Assembly (NCBI GenBank): GCA_015680905.1
Contig: CM027381.1
Coordinates: forward strand, 12,315,501-12,379,500
Direction: 5' to 3'
Length of the DNA: 64,000 nucleotides
Origin: Coptis chinensis
Taxonomy: Eukaryota; Streptophyta; Magnoliopsida; Ranunculales; Ranunculaceae
Both the position numbers and the translations under genes were made by a program. Below are positions 44,980 through 57,872 of this stretch, piece after piece (positions within the stretch are counted from its first letter, which is position 1; each line of letters begins with the position of its first letter). The notes below the pieces were generated by a model that searched no databases, had not been told where the DNA came from, and saw only the letters and a program-made list of their open reading frames with translations.

Positions 44980-46615
44980 TGATAAGAGCCCAACACTGTA
45001 GTTTTAACCCCTTAACAATATTACTTTTAGACTAATTATGCGATTAATAAGTAAGAGTTAGTACTGCTATCGTGTTCTTATGTATTTTAGGCATTAGAGT
45101 CGAATATGTGCAGAAATGCATCTCTTTTGCAAGATAAAGGAGCAAGGGTTGGTTGCTAAGAAGTTCTATGATAAAAGACCAAGATTCAAGGAGAAAAAGC
45201 CATTTTAAAGCCCTGGTCAACACTGAAAAGTCAAAGTCAACGCGGGCAGAAATAGTGCACAAAAGTCAGCTGAACTTCCAAAGGCCGTATCTTTGGACTC
45301 AGAACTCGGAATTGGACCTACCTTATGTCAAAACGACCAGCTCGAAAAGATCTTTCTAATGGTTCAATCCTTGACCCAATTAGAGGAACAAAAGTGAACA
45401 AAAATACTGTTGAAGTCAAATATAACTGAAAACCCCGTTGTGGATTGAAGTAATGAGGTTTTAAGCTCAATTTTCTAGCCCAAAACATGGCTCCTCAGCC
45501 CATGCACGAATTTGTAGATCTGGTATCCTCCATATGGGGAGACAAAGACTTAGCTCTTAAGCTACCTAGATCTAGATCAGAAAAGATTAGTTTTCAACTT
45601 AGTTTAACTTAATTCCTAGTTAGTTTTGAATTAGTGAATGATCAAAATACTTAGTTTTAATTCATTTAATTAGTTTTTATAGATTAATCTAGTTAGTTGT
45701 TAATTTTATTAGTTGTTAGAATAAGTTTTGAATTTTAGAATAAAATACTTAGTTTATATTTCAATATTTAATTTCGAATTCAATCTTTTATTCATAGATT
45801 TAGTTGTTTTAAATTGATAATTAGTATTCATATTCTTAGTTCTAAATTAGTTTTAAATTCAATTTTAATCCATTTTGAATCTTAGACTATTGTTAAATTA
45901 GATTAATAAAGTTAATTAGCTATTCAATAATGACTTGTTTTGATTGTTCTTGTGTTAGTAATTTCAGTCCAATAAATCAAAGCTAAACTCACATTAGAGG
46001 GACGTTAATGAAGCCTTGAGAGGACTTGATTTGTTTATCATAGATTTGTTTATTAAGGTTTAAAGTTTGGATTTTTCTTGACTTAGAGATAAGAAGAGAA
46101 AAATCTAAACTAGAGAATTGGGAGTTTTACCATGAGAATGGAAAACAAACCTTCTTCTCATGCTAATTTGATTATGACTAGAGATGCTATAATTGAATTA
46201 AGGATCATAAAAGTCTAAGATTTATATTTAATCTTTTAGTTAGAATATAAATATTAGGGTTTCTTAACAATCTATTCTAACACTTCTAGGAATTGAAAGG
46301 TAGATTTAATTCTCTCTCTAACATTCTCTATTTTTTATTCACATCATTATATTGTTAGTTAATTTAGTATAAATTCATAGTATCATCATAATAGTTAATT
46401 TCTTATTCAAATCATTACTGTCATCATTGTTCCCTTTGTTTGATTAGTTGAATTCTATTTATGTCTTGATAGTTTATGAGTGGAACGAATCCGTACTCTT
46501 TATATATTGCATAATGAATTGAGAGTAGGAATATTGATTTAAGCACTTGTTTATGTGATTGATTATTTGTGTTTGCGCATAGATAGTTAAGTTTTACATA
46601 AATTTTTCTTTATCA
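44980..46615 (+). repeat. Element D 3' LTR
   Basis: TGATAAGAGCCC...TTTATCA followed by the TAAGC duplication. Slightly longer than the 5' LTR, mainly from a small extra segment in U3. Confidence 0.93.
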
Positions 46616-46620
46616 TAAGC

Positions 46621-47039
46621 AAAACTAATCTCAAACCGTCCCTAGATTGCGTTGTTCTAGGCGTTGGTCTGTATAGAATCCATTGCCCGTTTTGTTTTTG
46701 GAAAAATCATATAACTATTGTTGTATCGAGAATCTAGCATTAACAGAACAGAGAAAACAACTGTTTTGAAAAAGAAATATAAAATAAATAAAAGAAAAAT
46801 TGTATACTCACTCTATAGGTTCACACTTACTCAAACGAGGAGTAAAAAGTGTTTTACAAAGAATACGCGAGATATACGTAGACTAAGGCTCCGGCACTTA
46901 CAACCACACACTCCAACTAGAGGGTCCGATTACCTTATTGATGTATTCCCTTTAAAGTAAATGATAGAATGGAATTGGAAAGGAATACATCAGAAAAGAA
47001 GATTTAATCCTCGTAGATAGGATGATATTGAAAGAGTTT
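46621..47039 (-). other. E2 sequence between gag and the D insertion
   Basis: Aligns with E1 29220-29590. Includes the diverged counterpart of the small hydrophobic frame. Otherwise nothing recognised. Confidence 0.5.
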
Positions 47040-48478
47040 TTAGCGTTCTGGCTTTGTTCACGTCACTTATTGTTTCTAAGGCTGTGTTTGTTGGTTTAGG
47101 GTTAGGAATAGCTTATCCTGGGAACACACCTTTTTGGGTTTTGTCTTAGGTTAACAAGTTCAGAGATTGTTGCATGGAGGCTAGAATTTGGGTTTGTTGT
47201 TGCATGACTGACAACATTATTTTAGTAGGCTTCTCTGCTTGGACACTAGTTGATGGTGTAATGGGAACTAGGTCTCTTTGGTTGTTGATAGGTGGGTTTT
47301 GGTAGTTATGGTTAAAATGGGATGGAACCAATGTTCTGTTCTAATTGTTATAGGTACCTTGTCCTTGTCCTTGTCTGAATGTATTTGGTGGTTTGTTGAA
47401 ACCTGGAGGTGGTTGGTTTTGTGGAATATTCATCCATGCAAAGTTTGGATGTTGTCTCCATAGTGCATTTGGTATATTGAAAGCACACACTTCTTCTGGT
47501 TGAAATGATGATAGGTTTGTGATCAAGGGACAGGTGGTATCTATATGATTTAAGCTTAGATAGAAATTGCATGGTGAGGTATTTATGTTCGTGACATGAT
47601 GAGGGGTTTGGTCTTTTGGTTTGGTTGTGAGGGCATCTACCTTTTTTGTGAGGGTTTCGATTAAAGTTTTGATCTCTGGATTTGATTTTACCTCAAAAAT
47701 ACCACTAGCCTTAGATGTACTGGGTTAGGCTGTTCTGGAATTGTTTATATCGCCCCAATGGGTACTATTTTCAGCTTGGTTTTCAAGAAAGGTTAAAGGT
47801 TCGGTTGCACCTCTATCCAAAAAATTACCATTACTCATGATGTCGAGGGTTACTTTGTGTTCTTGGAGAAGTCATTTGAAGAAACATTAGACAAGAGTGA
47901 ATTTTTCTAGTTTATGGTGAGGACATGAATGGAGTAGGTCAGAGAATCTATCCAATGCTTCCGAAAATGTCTCACTCGGATTCTGTCTCTTCTATTTTCT
48001 TCGGCAAAAAGTACTTCTTCATGAAGGAGAACACAACCTTTTCCAATGTATCGAAAGAATCAGGCTTCTGAGAAAGAAGCCAAACGTGACTCTTACCAGC
48101 TAGAAGGAAAGAAAACACTCGAAGCTTCACTTGATCATCGGTGGCACCCGGATGGTGGAAAGTATTACATACTTCATGTATCCGGCGTAGATGTTCGTAC
48201 GGTAACTCATGTTCAAACCCGTGAAAGATGGGTAGAAGACTGAACACGTTCGGTGGAATGCGGAAGTCGCTCGTGAGCGGTGTGAGTCATTTACAAGATG
48301 GAGTCCTATCTTGTAACGGTGTGTAGAAGTTGGAGAGAGGCTCTTCAACTTGCACTACTTCGTCGGCCATCTTATTAGATGGAGGACTAGAAATAGGTGA
48401 TTGTCTAGGATGACATGCTCTTCTATGTGAGTAAGTTTTATTCTTGCTAATACCTATAATTCCTAAGCGTAGTATCAA
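47040..48478 (-). pseudogene. gag region of E2
   Basis: Same layout as E1 gag: start MILRLGIIGISKNKTYSH at 48478, capsid core FSLLPIFHGFEHELPYEH and FHHPGATDDQVKLRVFSFLL, AGKSHVWLLSQKPDSFDTL, FMKKYFLP, and a tail with PNFAWMNIPQNQPPPGFNKP and MLSVMQQQTQILASMQQSLN. Broken in several places. No protease follows. Confidence 0.85.
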
Positions 48479-49917
48479 GCACTTTTAGCAAGAAAGCAAC
48501 ACTATCATAACATGCGCAAAGGATACAAGGTATGCTCAAGAAATCGAAATTCGATTTTGCAAGTATGGAGTTTTGAAAACTTTGCTTGGTCTATAATTTT
48601 CTATGCCCTGTTCAAAGGTAAAATTGGATGCGAGACTGGGATGGCTCTACTACACAACTCAGAAGAGTAGTCAATCACTTTACCAAGTGGTGTGCTATCA
48701 AGAATCTCACTCACGATGAATCTAGGGGAGGGGAGTGAGGAAGGTAGTTGGTCCACCGAATCTAGTAACTAATTACTCTAAATCCTCGTGGCTATATTTT
48801 TGTCCTTTTATGGAGGAGCATGACTACTTCGGGCTCTAGTTGATTTCTTTTAATTCATTTTTTTGGTCTAGGGCTTCAAGAATCAAGCATCGTCTTATTT
48901 ATCTACATTGGAGAATGACTTCCAAATGGTTGTTATTATGTGGCTCGGGTTCAGCCTTATGCATGAATGTAAATTGCAGTACGGAAATTAAATTTCAAAC
49001 AACCACGTAAGCATGCTTGAACACACAAGGTATCCGCATACATGGGCTTCGAGGAGGGTTATAATTTACCTCTCAAGTTGTGCTTACACGCTGCTTGAGG
49101 AGAAGGCAACGTTGGTTGGCGCGTGATCTAAGAATCAGACCCAACCGTTCGAGCTTTTCCCTATTTTATATTACAAAAAAGGTCCGCTTAAAAAAAGCGG
49201 CCAGATTGTGGCTTTTAAATAATTAAACAACTTTGCCTTCAAGGGCCTAAAACATAAAAGTAAACTAACACTAAAACTAATCTAATAGATTAACTAGTTT
49301 ATATAGATTATCTAGATTAACTAGAGCTCAACTTAGTTAGAGTGTTGATTACCAAGTTGATTCAAAGTGTGCGAGCGTATGATTCACGACTCGCCTCGCA
49401 CACTTGAACTTCTCGAGGCAATGAAAACTCTAATCTCTTGGTAAGTTTAGAACTTCAACCAAGTGTTCATCCACATAATCAACCAAAACTCTTTTTTTTT
49501 CTCTTTTTTTTGTTTCCTTTTTGTTTCTTTATCTCTATCTATTACAAACAAATCCACTGATTTATACTACTCTATTACAAAATCCGAGTTTCACAGTACA
49601 ACCACACACGGAAAACAACTGAACTATGAAAAAAATCAGGTATCACTATGTGGAGGTGACTGGGCAGTCCCCCACCGGCAAGGGGCGGTCGCCCGTGTGG
49701 TCGCGCGTCGGATATGTGCGAAGTTTGGTCGTCAACCAGCTGCAGCTTTAGTTCCTCTCCAGCATGTTGATCTCGAACTTGGATTTGCAAAAAAGTAAGT
49801 TAGCAATGAAAAATAACGAAATAAATCAACGAAAATTAGAAAAATAAGAAGTGAAAAGTGAGAGTGATGCTTCCCTCTTTAGATGCACAACCAAACATTC
49901 TTACTCCTTCAATCCAT
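48479..49917 (-). other. E2 untranslated leader
   Basis: Collinear with the E1 leader (31025-32421). GC-rich patch at about 49655-49725. No supported frame. Confidence 0.6.
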
Positions 49918-49930
49918 GACAGCGACGCCA
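49918..49930 (-). other. E2 primer-binding site
   Basis: TGGCGTCGCTGTC on the minus strand, 2 bases inside the LTR. The most diverged of the five sites. Confidence 0.7.
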
Positions 49931-49932
49931 TT

Positions 49933-50790
49933 TGAAGTTGTTGTATTGTGATGAGTTTCAAAGTGTTTTGAAGTGAGGTTCACCATAGATTGTTTAGAGT
50001 TTGAATGGTTGGGAGTTTTAGAAAGAAGGAAAGTAGATTCTTAATCTTAGAACTTGTATTTTTTTTACTCTATTGGATTGAATAATTTGAAAGACTAAGT
50101 TATTTAAATGATTGGAAACATAACTTTAAAGAAATGAAATGATTTATTGAAATAAGAACAACAAAGAAATGAAATGATTGATTGATTGAAGAACAAAAAG
50201 TAAATGACTTGAATGAAAATGAAGAACAAAAAGTAAATGAATTAAATGAAAATGAATAGAAAATAAATCCTACATGACACTAAAATAAGTCTAGGTGCAT
50301 TCTCTCTCCCTAACTTTTGGTTCTTATACCCCTACTTTTATAAAAGACTGATTTGCCCTTCTCCATTACATTTGAGACACCTCACCATTTGCTTTATGAT
50401 TTTGCTTTTTCCTTTTGCTTTTTGATTTCTTCTTGATCAAGATAGGTTTTAGAGAAAGCCTTCTTTTATGTTAAGGACATCTATCTCTGGTCTTCAGAGT
50501 TGAGGACTTGACTTTCAGCTCTTTGGTTCTTAGTCTTTAACTTTTGACATTTGACTTTGACCTTTGACTTTGACTTTTTCAGCACTTTTTCATAGCTGGT
50601 TCGAGTCTTCTTAATAAGCGTAATTAAGGCTCCTTTTGATGCTAAGACGCAACTTTTATGATAAGTGGTCTGAATTGCTCTGTAACCTGAAAAAGGCAAT
50701 AAAAGCTATGAGTTGTCTTTTCATTATGTGTAAGAAGAGTTGTCATGCAGTAATGTAAGAGTAATAAAATGCACATTTGGGAGCTGATTA
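49933..50790 (-). repeat. E2 5' LTR
   Basis: Starts near TAATCAGCTCCC at 50790 on the minus strand and ends CTTCA at 49933. About 858 bp, with small tandem expansions of an ATGAAATGATTGATTG-like AT-rich stretch. Confidence 0.85.
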
Positions 50791-50807
50791 GTTATCATCA
50801 TAGATGT

Positions 50808-52334
50808 TCATCTTTCAATAGGCTTCAGTCCCATGCTTCTAGCTGTAGTCCACATTTTTTCTTTGGCCAAAACTTTGGTAAATGGATTTGCTAGATTATC
50901 ACCAGATCCCACAAAATCAATAGTCACTACACCTTTAGATATAAAATCTCTGACAGTACTATGTTTACGATGAATCTATCGTAATTTACCATTATAAAAC
51001 TTACTGTGGACTCGCCCAATAGCAACAGTGCTATCACAATATATCAAAGTAGCTGGTACCAGTTTATGCCAAACTGGAATATGAGTGAGTAGATCTCATA
51101 ACCAACCAGCCTCCTCGCTTGCACTAGCCAAAACAATCAGTTCAGACTCCATGGTAGACTATGCTATAATGCTCTGCTTCTTGGACTTCCCAGATATAGC
51201 ACCTCCACCAATGCTAAAAACATAGCCACTGGTGGCCTTAGAGTCTTCTGAGAGAGTGTTCCAATCAGCATCTGTATACCCCTCAAGAATAGCAGGATAT
51301 CTCTGATAATGAATACCCAAATCAATAGTTTTCTTTAGGTATCTCATTACCTACCAATGCTCAGCACCAGGATTGCTAGTATACCTGCAAAGAACGCCTA
51401 CTGCATAGGCAATGTCATGTCTAGTACAATCTGTAACATATCTCAAACTACCAATGATACTTGCATATTCCTTCTAATTCACAGGTTCACCATTATTTGC
51501 AAATAATTTAACACTGAGATCGAAAGGAGTACTAACAGTCACGCAATCGAAGTAATTATACTTCTTCAACACTTTTTCAATGTAATGTGATTGATCCAAC
51601 CATATGCCATCAGATGATCTTGTAATTTTGATCCCCAACATTACATCAGCCTCACCTAAGTCTTTCATATCAAAGTTAGAAGACAACAAGTTCTTGGTCT
51701 CTTTCACAACATGTAAATTAGAACCAAAGATTAGTAGATCATCAACATATAAGCATATGATAACACATATCCTAGCAAGAATACTTATAATAAATGCACT
51801 TGTCACTGTCATTTATCTTGAACCCATTGGTAATGATAAAGTAATCAAACTTCTCATGCCATTATTTAGGTGCCTATTTCAACCCATAAAGTGACTTAAG
51901 TAATCTGCATACATTTTTACCATTACCTGGTTCCACGTAACCTGTTGGCTGATCCATGTAAATCTCCTATTCTAAATCCCCATTTAGAAAGGTTGTCTTA
52001 ACATCCATTTGATGAATAACAAGATTATGAACAGCAGCAACAGAAAATAATACTCTAATGGATATTATCCTTATAACAGGTGAATATGTGTCAAAGAAAT
52101 CAAAGTTCTCTCTTTGTCTAAAACCTTTGATAACAAGCCTTGCTTTAAACTTGTCCACTGAACCATCAGTTTTAAACTTCCTTTTAAAACCCATTTGTTT
52201 CCTATAGTCTTGCAACCAAGAGAAAAATCAACAAGCTCCCAAGTTATGTTATCCATGAGAGAGTCAAGCTCTCTCTAAATGGCTTCTCTCCAAAACTTAA
52301 AGTCAGAAGATGCGAGCGTTTCTTCAATGGAGGA
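50808..52334 (-). pseudogene. copia RT and RNase H region
   Basis: RT begins near WREAIQRELDSL-type sequence at the B junction and continues KTIGNKWV, FKARLVIKGFRQRENFDFFDTYSPV, VHNLVIHQMDVKTTFLNGDLE (first catalytic Asp) and ICLYVDDLLIFG (catalytic YVDD). RNase H follows: KKTIDLGIHYQRYP, GYTDADWNT (catalytic Asp), KATSGYVFSIGGGAISGKSKKQ. The C-terminal end LANPFTKVLA, ARSMGLKPIER lies just before 50808. Normal copia order and length; frame broken. Confidence 0.92.
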
Positions 52335-53905
52335 TGATAAGTGCTCAAAAAGTGCAATTTAACCCTCGATTATGCCTCTTGTTTAGCCATCTTAGTGGAC
52401 TAATAGTGTTTGTAAGTTATGTTTTAAGATTCTACAGGTGAGAAAGAGAGTTTTGTAGAATATTAGAGAAAAAGGGATAAAATGGAGCAATTCGGAGCAT
52501 TAAGGATCACATAGGAAGCCCGTGGACAATCATGGAGAAGGCCAAGGAATTGAAGCTATTAAATATGCGACTTGGACCTATTTTAAAGCCTATTTGGAAG
52601 CCCAAGTCCAAAGGATTCGTTGCTTGGACCAAAGCCCGCAAAAGAGGATAAAAGGATAGAGCAGAAGAGACAAAATAGGCTTACGCGTCTGGGACGCATG
52701 GATCGAGCGTCCAGACGCATTGATCAAGTCTGGGATGCATGAATCGACACTGTAGACAATTCCTTCTCAGTTTTGGAGACGAAGTTGGACTCTGAAAGAA
52801 GTCTATTTGTATTAGGAAACAAATGACGGTTTGGAATGCTTCTAGAGCTCATTGTAACCCCTATAAATAGAGGACCTAAATGCCTCATGTAAATTGTCAA
52901 TTCACTTATAATCTTGTCTCCATAACTTGAGGCAGAGAGAGATTAATAATAAAATATCAGTTTTAACTAGCTGAGTCTTAATAAATTAGTCTTTCTAGTC
53001 TTATGTTCTTCGACTCTTCTTCTTCTCGTTCTTCGTGTTCTTCCTTCTTTATGGAAGGCTAATCTTCTCCTTCAAGGGAGGAGATGAAGCTAGTGCTTAA
53101 GGTTTAATGATTCTTCTGGTTCATGGTGTTCTTCAATCAGGTTAGTTCTTTATGTTTGTAGTTATTAGTTTCATTGCCCACACCAGGGGATGGAAGTATA
53201 GAATAGGGTTTATGTTTTGCAATATTAATATCATGCTAGTGTTCTTTACTTTTCTTCTAGTAGTATAGTTCCTTAGAGTTAGGAAAGTATTCTTTGTGTT
53301 ACCTTAAAAGGGGTAGCTCAGGGAGTGGCTGCCTAGGGGAAGTATTCTTTGTGTTTGCCTTAAGTGGTGATTCATTGAATGGCCGCCCTATTAGGAAGTA
53401 CTCCTTGATGTTGCTCTTGGTAATACATTGAATGGCTGCCCGAGCTTACATAAAAGGAAAGAAGATATTAATAGCATAAACATAGGAACAACCTTAAGTA
53501 GAGTTAATTGTTAACGATGTTTCTTCCAAGAGGGCATCGGCACTTGCTCGATTGCCTAATTATAGTCTACTTGTAAGAACAACCATGAAGAAGAAGGTCA
53601 TAGATTAAAAGTATTGGTGGATTCTAATCTCTTGAATTCCCTTTCTTATAAATTCCCAATAGTTTAGTTAATTTAGTTTAGTTTAGCATTAGAATCTAAA
53701 TCTCTATAATCATAGTTTTTAATCCCTTAAACCCCCTTTACAGTCCTGTCCTTCACATAACATACACTTAAAAGTGGAACGATACCCTACTCATTTTTTA
53801 CTTATTGAGGGATAATTAGGTTTTGATACGCTTCTATTTGTTCAAAGACCATCATTTATCTACATCATCCATACACCATCTACACACAAAAAGGAGTGAG
53901 TGTCA
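52335..53905 (+). repeat. Element B 5' LTR
   Basis: TGATAAGTGCTC...GAGTGTCA. TATA-like CTATAAATAG at 52861-52870. U3 minisatellite (three units) at about 52680-52748, containing GCGTCTGG...CCAGACGC inverted arms. Confidence 0.94.
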
Positions 53906-53907
53906 AA

Positions 53908-53920
53908 TGGCGCCGCTGCC
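53908..53920 (+). other. Element B primer-binding site
   Basis: TGGCGCCGCTGCC, 2 bases after the LTR. Identical to A's. Confidence 0.85.
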
Positions 53921-54534
53921 GTTTTAAGTTGTTTATGTTTAACATTTTCTTTCAAGATTAGAAGTTTGGATCTTGAGGTAATTTTTAGCCGCATCATCCA
54001 TCCTTTTAAGAAAGAGAGAAGCTTGAAGGACATCTCGAAGACAAGATCTACCATCCAAGTTAGTTGAATCTTCATTCTTTTTATTTCATTCTTAGTATAG
54101 TTGCATCATAGTTTTTTTATTGCTTTCTAGTATAATTGCATTTAGGATCTTTTCAACAATTGAAGTTGTAAGCCAACACAGCAAAATATCAAACTCTAGT
54201 GTTTCTTGTCTGAATCTTGACAAACGGACTATCGTCTATGGGCCGTGGTACTTAAGCAATCCAAGCGATTTAGCATAACCCTAGAAGAGATAGTTTTAGA
54301 CAACGGGCGAGATACTAGCTGCAAAGCCCAACCGAGTTGAAGGAAAGTAGTTTTACATTTTAGTATAATTTAGAATAGTTGCATAATATTCAAGCATTGT
54401 AGGATAGATTTTCGTCATTTTTGCATAGCATTTTCTAGTGTATGCCCCGTCGTCCATATCATCGTCCGGTAAGAACACAACAGTGGACAAGGATTAACAA
54501 CCGACTCACAAGAATACTAGACGAGATTAAAATA

Positions 54535-56475
54535 ATGGCCGCAAGCAATGATGGAGGTGTTATGAACCCAAATAATCCTGAAGCTATCCCACCCATGCAA
54601 GCACAATAGAGGAAGAAGCTGAGTGATTTCTATTCACCAATCATTGGAGACCCACCCAGCAGTATTGTTTTTCCAGAGACAGAAGCTAATCAATTTGAAC
54701 TTAGAGCATCAGTAATCTCTATGCTTCCAAAGTTTAATGGTTCAAACAATGTTCAGCCTTATGTTCACATGAACAAATTTCTATCAGTCCTCAGAACTTT
54801 CAAGAACCAGAATATCAGGGATGAGAGTATCAAGTTAATTCTTTTCCCACTCTCACTCGGAGGTAAAGCATCTGAATGGTTAACTACACAGCTGATCAAT
54901 TCAATCAACAACTGGGAGAAGTTGAGAACAAAGTTTATGAACAAGTTCTACCCACCATAGAAGACAGATGCCATGCAACAAGCCATCAACAATTTCAAAG
55001 GGAAGGTGGTCAAGAATATCATCAAAGTCGGAGAAATTCAATAATCTGCTAGTCTCATGTCCACATCATGGTTATGATAAGAGAGCACACCGGCTCATTT
55101 TTTTCTTTCGAGGACTTTCTACTACTTAACAAGCGGATGATACTGATCAATGCATCAAGGTAAGTTTACATCATTGGATGGAGAGGAAGCCTACAACTTT
55201 CTTGAGAATTTAGCTGAAAACACTCAACAATGGAGTACTAGCAACGAGGACGTAGCTAGAGTGGAGGGGGTGCCGAAGCAATTTGGCAACCAAATTCAAG
55301 AAGACCCAAATCAAGCGATGCTATCAATTATGGCAAGCCTATCAACAAGACTTGAAAATCTGAACAAGAAGTTTGATCAGTTCTCCATGAATCCTCCAAA
55401 AGCATATAATTTCCAAGCTAAACCTCAGCCATCCAAGCCTTGTTATGCAATTTGTGAGCTATGTTATGATGAAGGCCACACCACTGAAAAGTGTTCGTAC
55501 TATCTAGATACTAATGTAGAGGCATGTAGTATCAACTCTTTAGGAAGAAATAACCAGTTCAATCAGGGACAAAATTATTGGAAGCCACAAAATACAAATC
55601 AGAGGAATTTTCCTCTAGGAATCCAGAATCAGTCAAATCAGTTCCAAAATAACCAGTATCAGTTTCAAAACCGCCAGCAACCATACAGAAATCAACAGTC
55701 ATACCAGAACCAGCAATACCAAACTAACACAAATAGAGAGTTAGTACCAGATCTTATGAGTGGATATATTGCCCCTACGCCTCAGTCTAGCAAGGCAGTT
55801 ACCCCACATCTGGAAGATGCTATCACCACCATTGTCAATGAGCTGAAACAGACAAATCAAATAACCCAGAAGTTGGAGAATAACTTTAGTATCATTCAAC
55901 GCCAGATAGGGCAAATCGCTGCCGCCTTGACAGAGAGATCAAAAGGAGCATTACCAAGCCAGCCGGAGCCAAATCCAAAAGGAAGAGGTGTCCTGCAGGT
56001 GGATAACCTGGAGATTACTCAGTCGAATGCCCAAGTTAATTCTGTCACCACTCTGAGGTCAGGCAAGAAAGTTGATAACAAGATTGTCTATGAACCAGGA
56101 AAAGATTATGTGGAGCCTAAGGTAACTTATGTCCCCACCATCCCACCCAGTTCTAACATTCCAGATATATCTAGTGTTGTGCCACCCAATCGGAAATCGC
56201 TGTTGAGAGAAACAAGGAACTCTTGTGAAAGTAAGTAAAAAGAAGCCATCACGAGTGACTCCACCTGTCACTCCACTATTTGTTACCAAGCCAACCGAAG
56301 CCGAAAGAAGAGAACCGATATTGAAGAATCCGCCAGCACCGTTTCCTTCGAAACTAGTGAATACCAGAAAAGATGACCGGTCTGAGGAGATTTGCGATGT
56401 ATTTCAGAATTTACAGATTAATATCCCATTTCTGACTGCCATCAAGCAAGTTCCCTCGTATGCCAAGTTCTGAAA
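54535..56475 (+). pseudogene. gag region of element B
   Basis: Starts MAASNDGGVMNPNNPEAIPP. Capsid core VISMLPKFNGSNNVQPYVHM, SEWLTTQLINSINNWEKL, FMNKFYPP. Then a long open stretch (55150-56238) with the zinc knuckle CELCYDEGHTTEKC, a Gln/Asn-rich segment (NQFQNNQYQFQNRQQPYR), a helical HLEDAITTIVNELKQTNQ part and the basic/Pro-rich tail before protease. Collinear with A gag at high identity. A few breaks. Confidence 0.9.
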
Positions 56476-57115
56476 AGATCTAGTGAAGAAGAAGACCAAC
56501 ATTCCAAAAGAAGCTTTTATCGGCTCAACGATGTTCATCGTTACCTACAAAATCTATCGGTTGTGGCCCAAAGATCCCGAAGTCCAACTATTACATGGAG
56601 AATTGGAGATTCTTTAGAGGAACAAGCTTTATTAGATTTGGGGGTGCCGGTGTGAATCTTCTACCATATTTAGATCTCACGAGAAGTTAGGCTTGAAGGA
56701 TCTAAAACCGATTGATGTTACTTTACAACAAGCGATAGATCGGTGAAGATACCTAGAGGACTAATTGAAGACGCGTCATAGTCAAGATCGAAGATTTCTA
56801 TTATCCGGTTGATTTCATAGTACTTTCGACAAAACCTACATCTGGTAGGCAGATACCAATCATTCTAGGCAGACCATTCTTGGCCACTACAAATGCACTC
56901 ATAAACTGTCGAAACGGTAATATGACGTTATCCTTTGGTAATATGAAAGTCGAGACCAATATTTTCCATACGTTACAGCAACCACAGGAGGTGTGTGCTG
57001 TGAACGAGGTTTGTATGATTGAAGCGTTAGCACGATTATCCGACTCATTCATATCCCGTGGCGATGAGTTATTGAAAGCTCGGCATTTCGGTGTGAGGAA
57101 CTTAGTGTTGAGGCA
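56476..57115 (+). pseudogene. Protease region of element B
   Basis: Collinear with A's retropepsin. Legible parts include EEQALLDLG at the active site, FYYPVDFIVL-type sequence, and IPIILGRPFLATTNALINCR, NGNMTLSFGNMKVETNIF. More decayed than D's protease. Confidence 0.8.
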
Positions 57116-57872
57116 ATGCCTGATGGACCATATAAAGAGCTTAAGAAGGAGCCGCCTAAGCTAGAATTGAAGCCTTTGCCGTCTACACTCAAGTATGTTT
57201 TCCTGGGAGATTTGGGAACCTACCAAGTAGTCATTGCATCAGATTTGACTGAGCAGCAGGAATCCAGGTTAGTGGCACTTTTAAAGGAACACAAGTCAGC
57301 TATAGGTTGGACAATTGATGATATCAAGGGGATCAGCCCTATGATAGTTCAACATAGGATTCATCTGGAAGAGGATTCCAAGACTTCTAAGCAAGAGGTT
57401 GTCAAACTCCTTGACGCTGATATTATCTACCCTATTTCTGATAGTCGATGGGTTAGTCCAGTTCAAGTTGTGCAGAAGAAGTCCGGAACCACAGTAATCG
57501 AGAATGAGAACAATGAGTTGATTCCAACTAGGATTCAGACTAGATGGAGAGTTTGCATCGATTACAGGAAGTTGAATAGCATATCGAGGAAAGATTATTT
57601 TCCATTGCCTTTCATCGATCAGATATTAGAAAGATTAGTTGGACAAGCTTACTACTGCTTTCTTGATGGTTACTCAAGATACTTTCAAATCCATATTCAC
57701 CCTGAGGACCAAGAGAAGACATTCACATGTCCTTTTGAGGATTGTCTGCATCATCTCTCCTTAGTCCTTAAATGGTGTTGCGATACCAACTTAGTTCTGA
57801 ACTGGGAAAAGTGTCACTTCATGGTAAAGGAAGGGATACTGCTGGAAGGAATTCTAGTAGATCGAGCAAAAA
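57116..57872 (+). pseudogene. Partial reverse transcriptase of element B
   Basis: Reads YVFLGDLGTYQVVIASDLT, IGWTIDDIKGISPMIVQH, SRWVSPVQVVQKKSG, WRVCIDYRKLNSISRKDYF, CFLDGYSRYFQIHIHPEDQ and LVLNWEKCHFMVKEG. Highly similar to A's RT but without the catalytic FMDD segment or RNase H and integrase beyond. It could not have served as a polymerase as it stands. Confidence 0.88.

Larger units (their letters stand above)
37348..46615 (+). mobile_element. Element D: gag-protease LTR element without RT or integrase
   Basis: Complete two-LTR insertion in E2. LTRs are 37348-38966 (1619 bp) and 44980-46615 (1636 bp), with target duplication TAAGC at 37343-37347 and 46616-46620. Inside: PBS, a leader with a triple GC-rich repeat, gag, protease with a membrane-like tail, a hairpin motif, and a 1.8 kb 3' non-coding region with polypurine tracts. 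No RT, RNase H or integrase. E1 29217-29226 shows the same site unoccupied. The LTRs differ by a few percent, so it is fairly young. The coding region has a handful of breaks. Confidence 0.93.
33234..50790 (-). mobile_element. Element E2: second family-E element, carrying two insertions
   Basis: Minus strand: 5' LTR 50790-49933, PBS 49930-49918, leader, gag, then the same accessory frames as E1 and the 3' non-coding region. A plus-strand family-E solo LTR (33928-34722) and element D (37348-46615) are inserted. No pol domains. Its own 3' LTR is not present, as the element meets E1 at 33234. The right end sits just past the copia pol stop; the pentamer beyond it is GTTAT. A broken fossil, collinear with E1. 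Confidence 0.85.
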
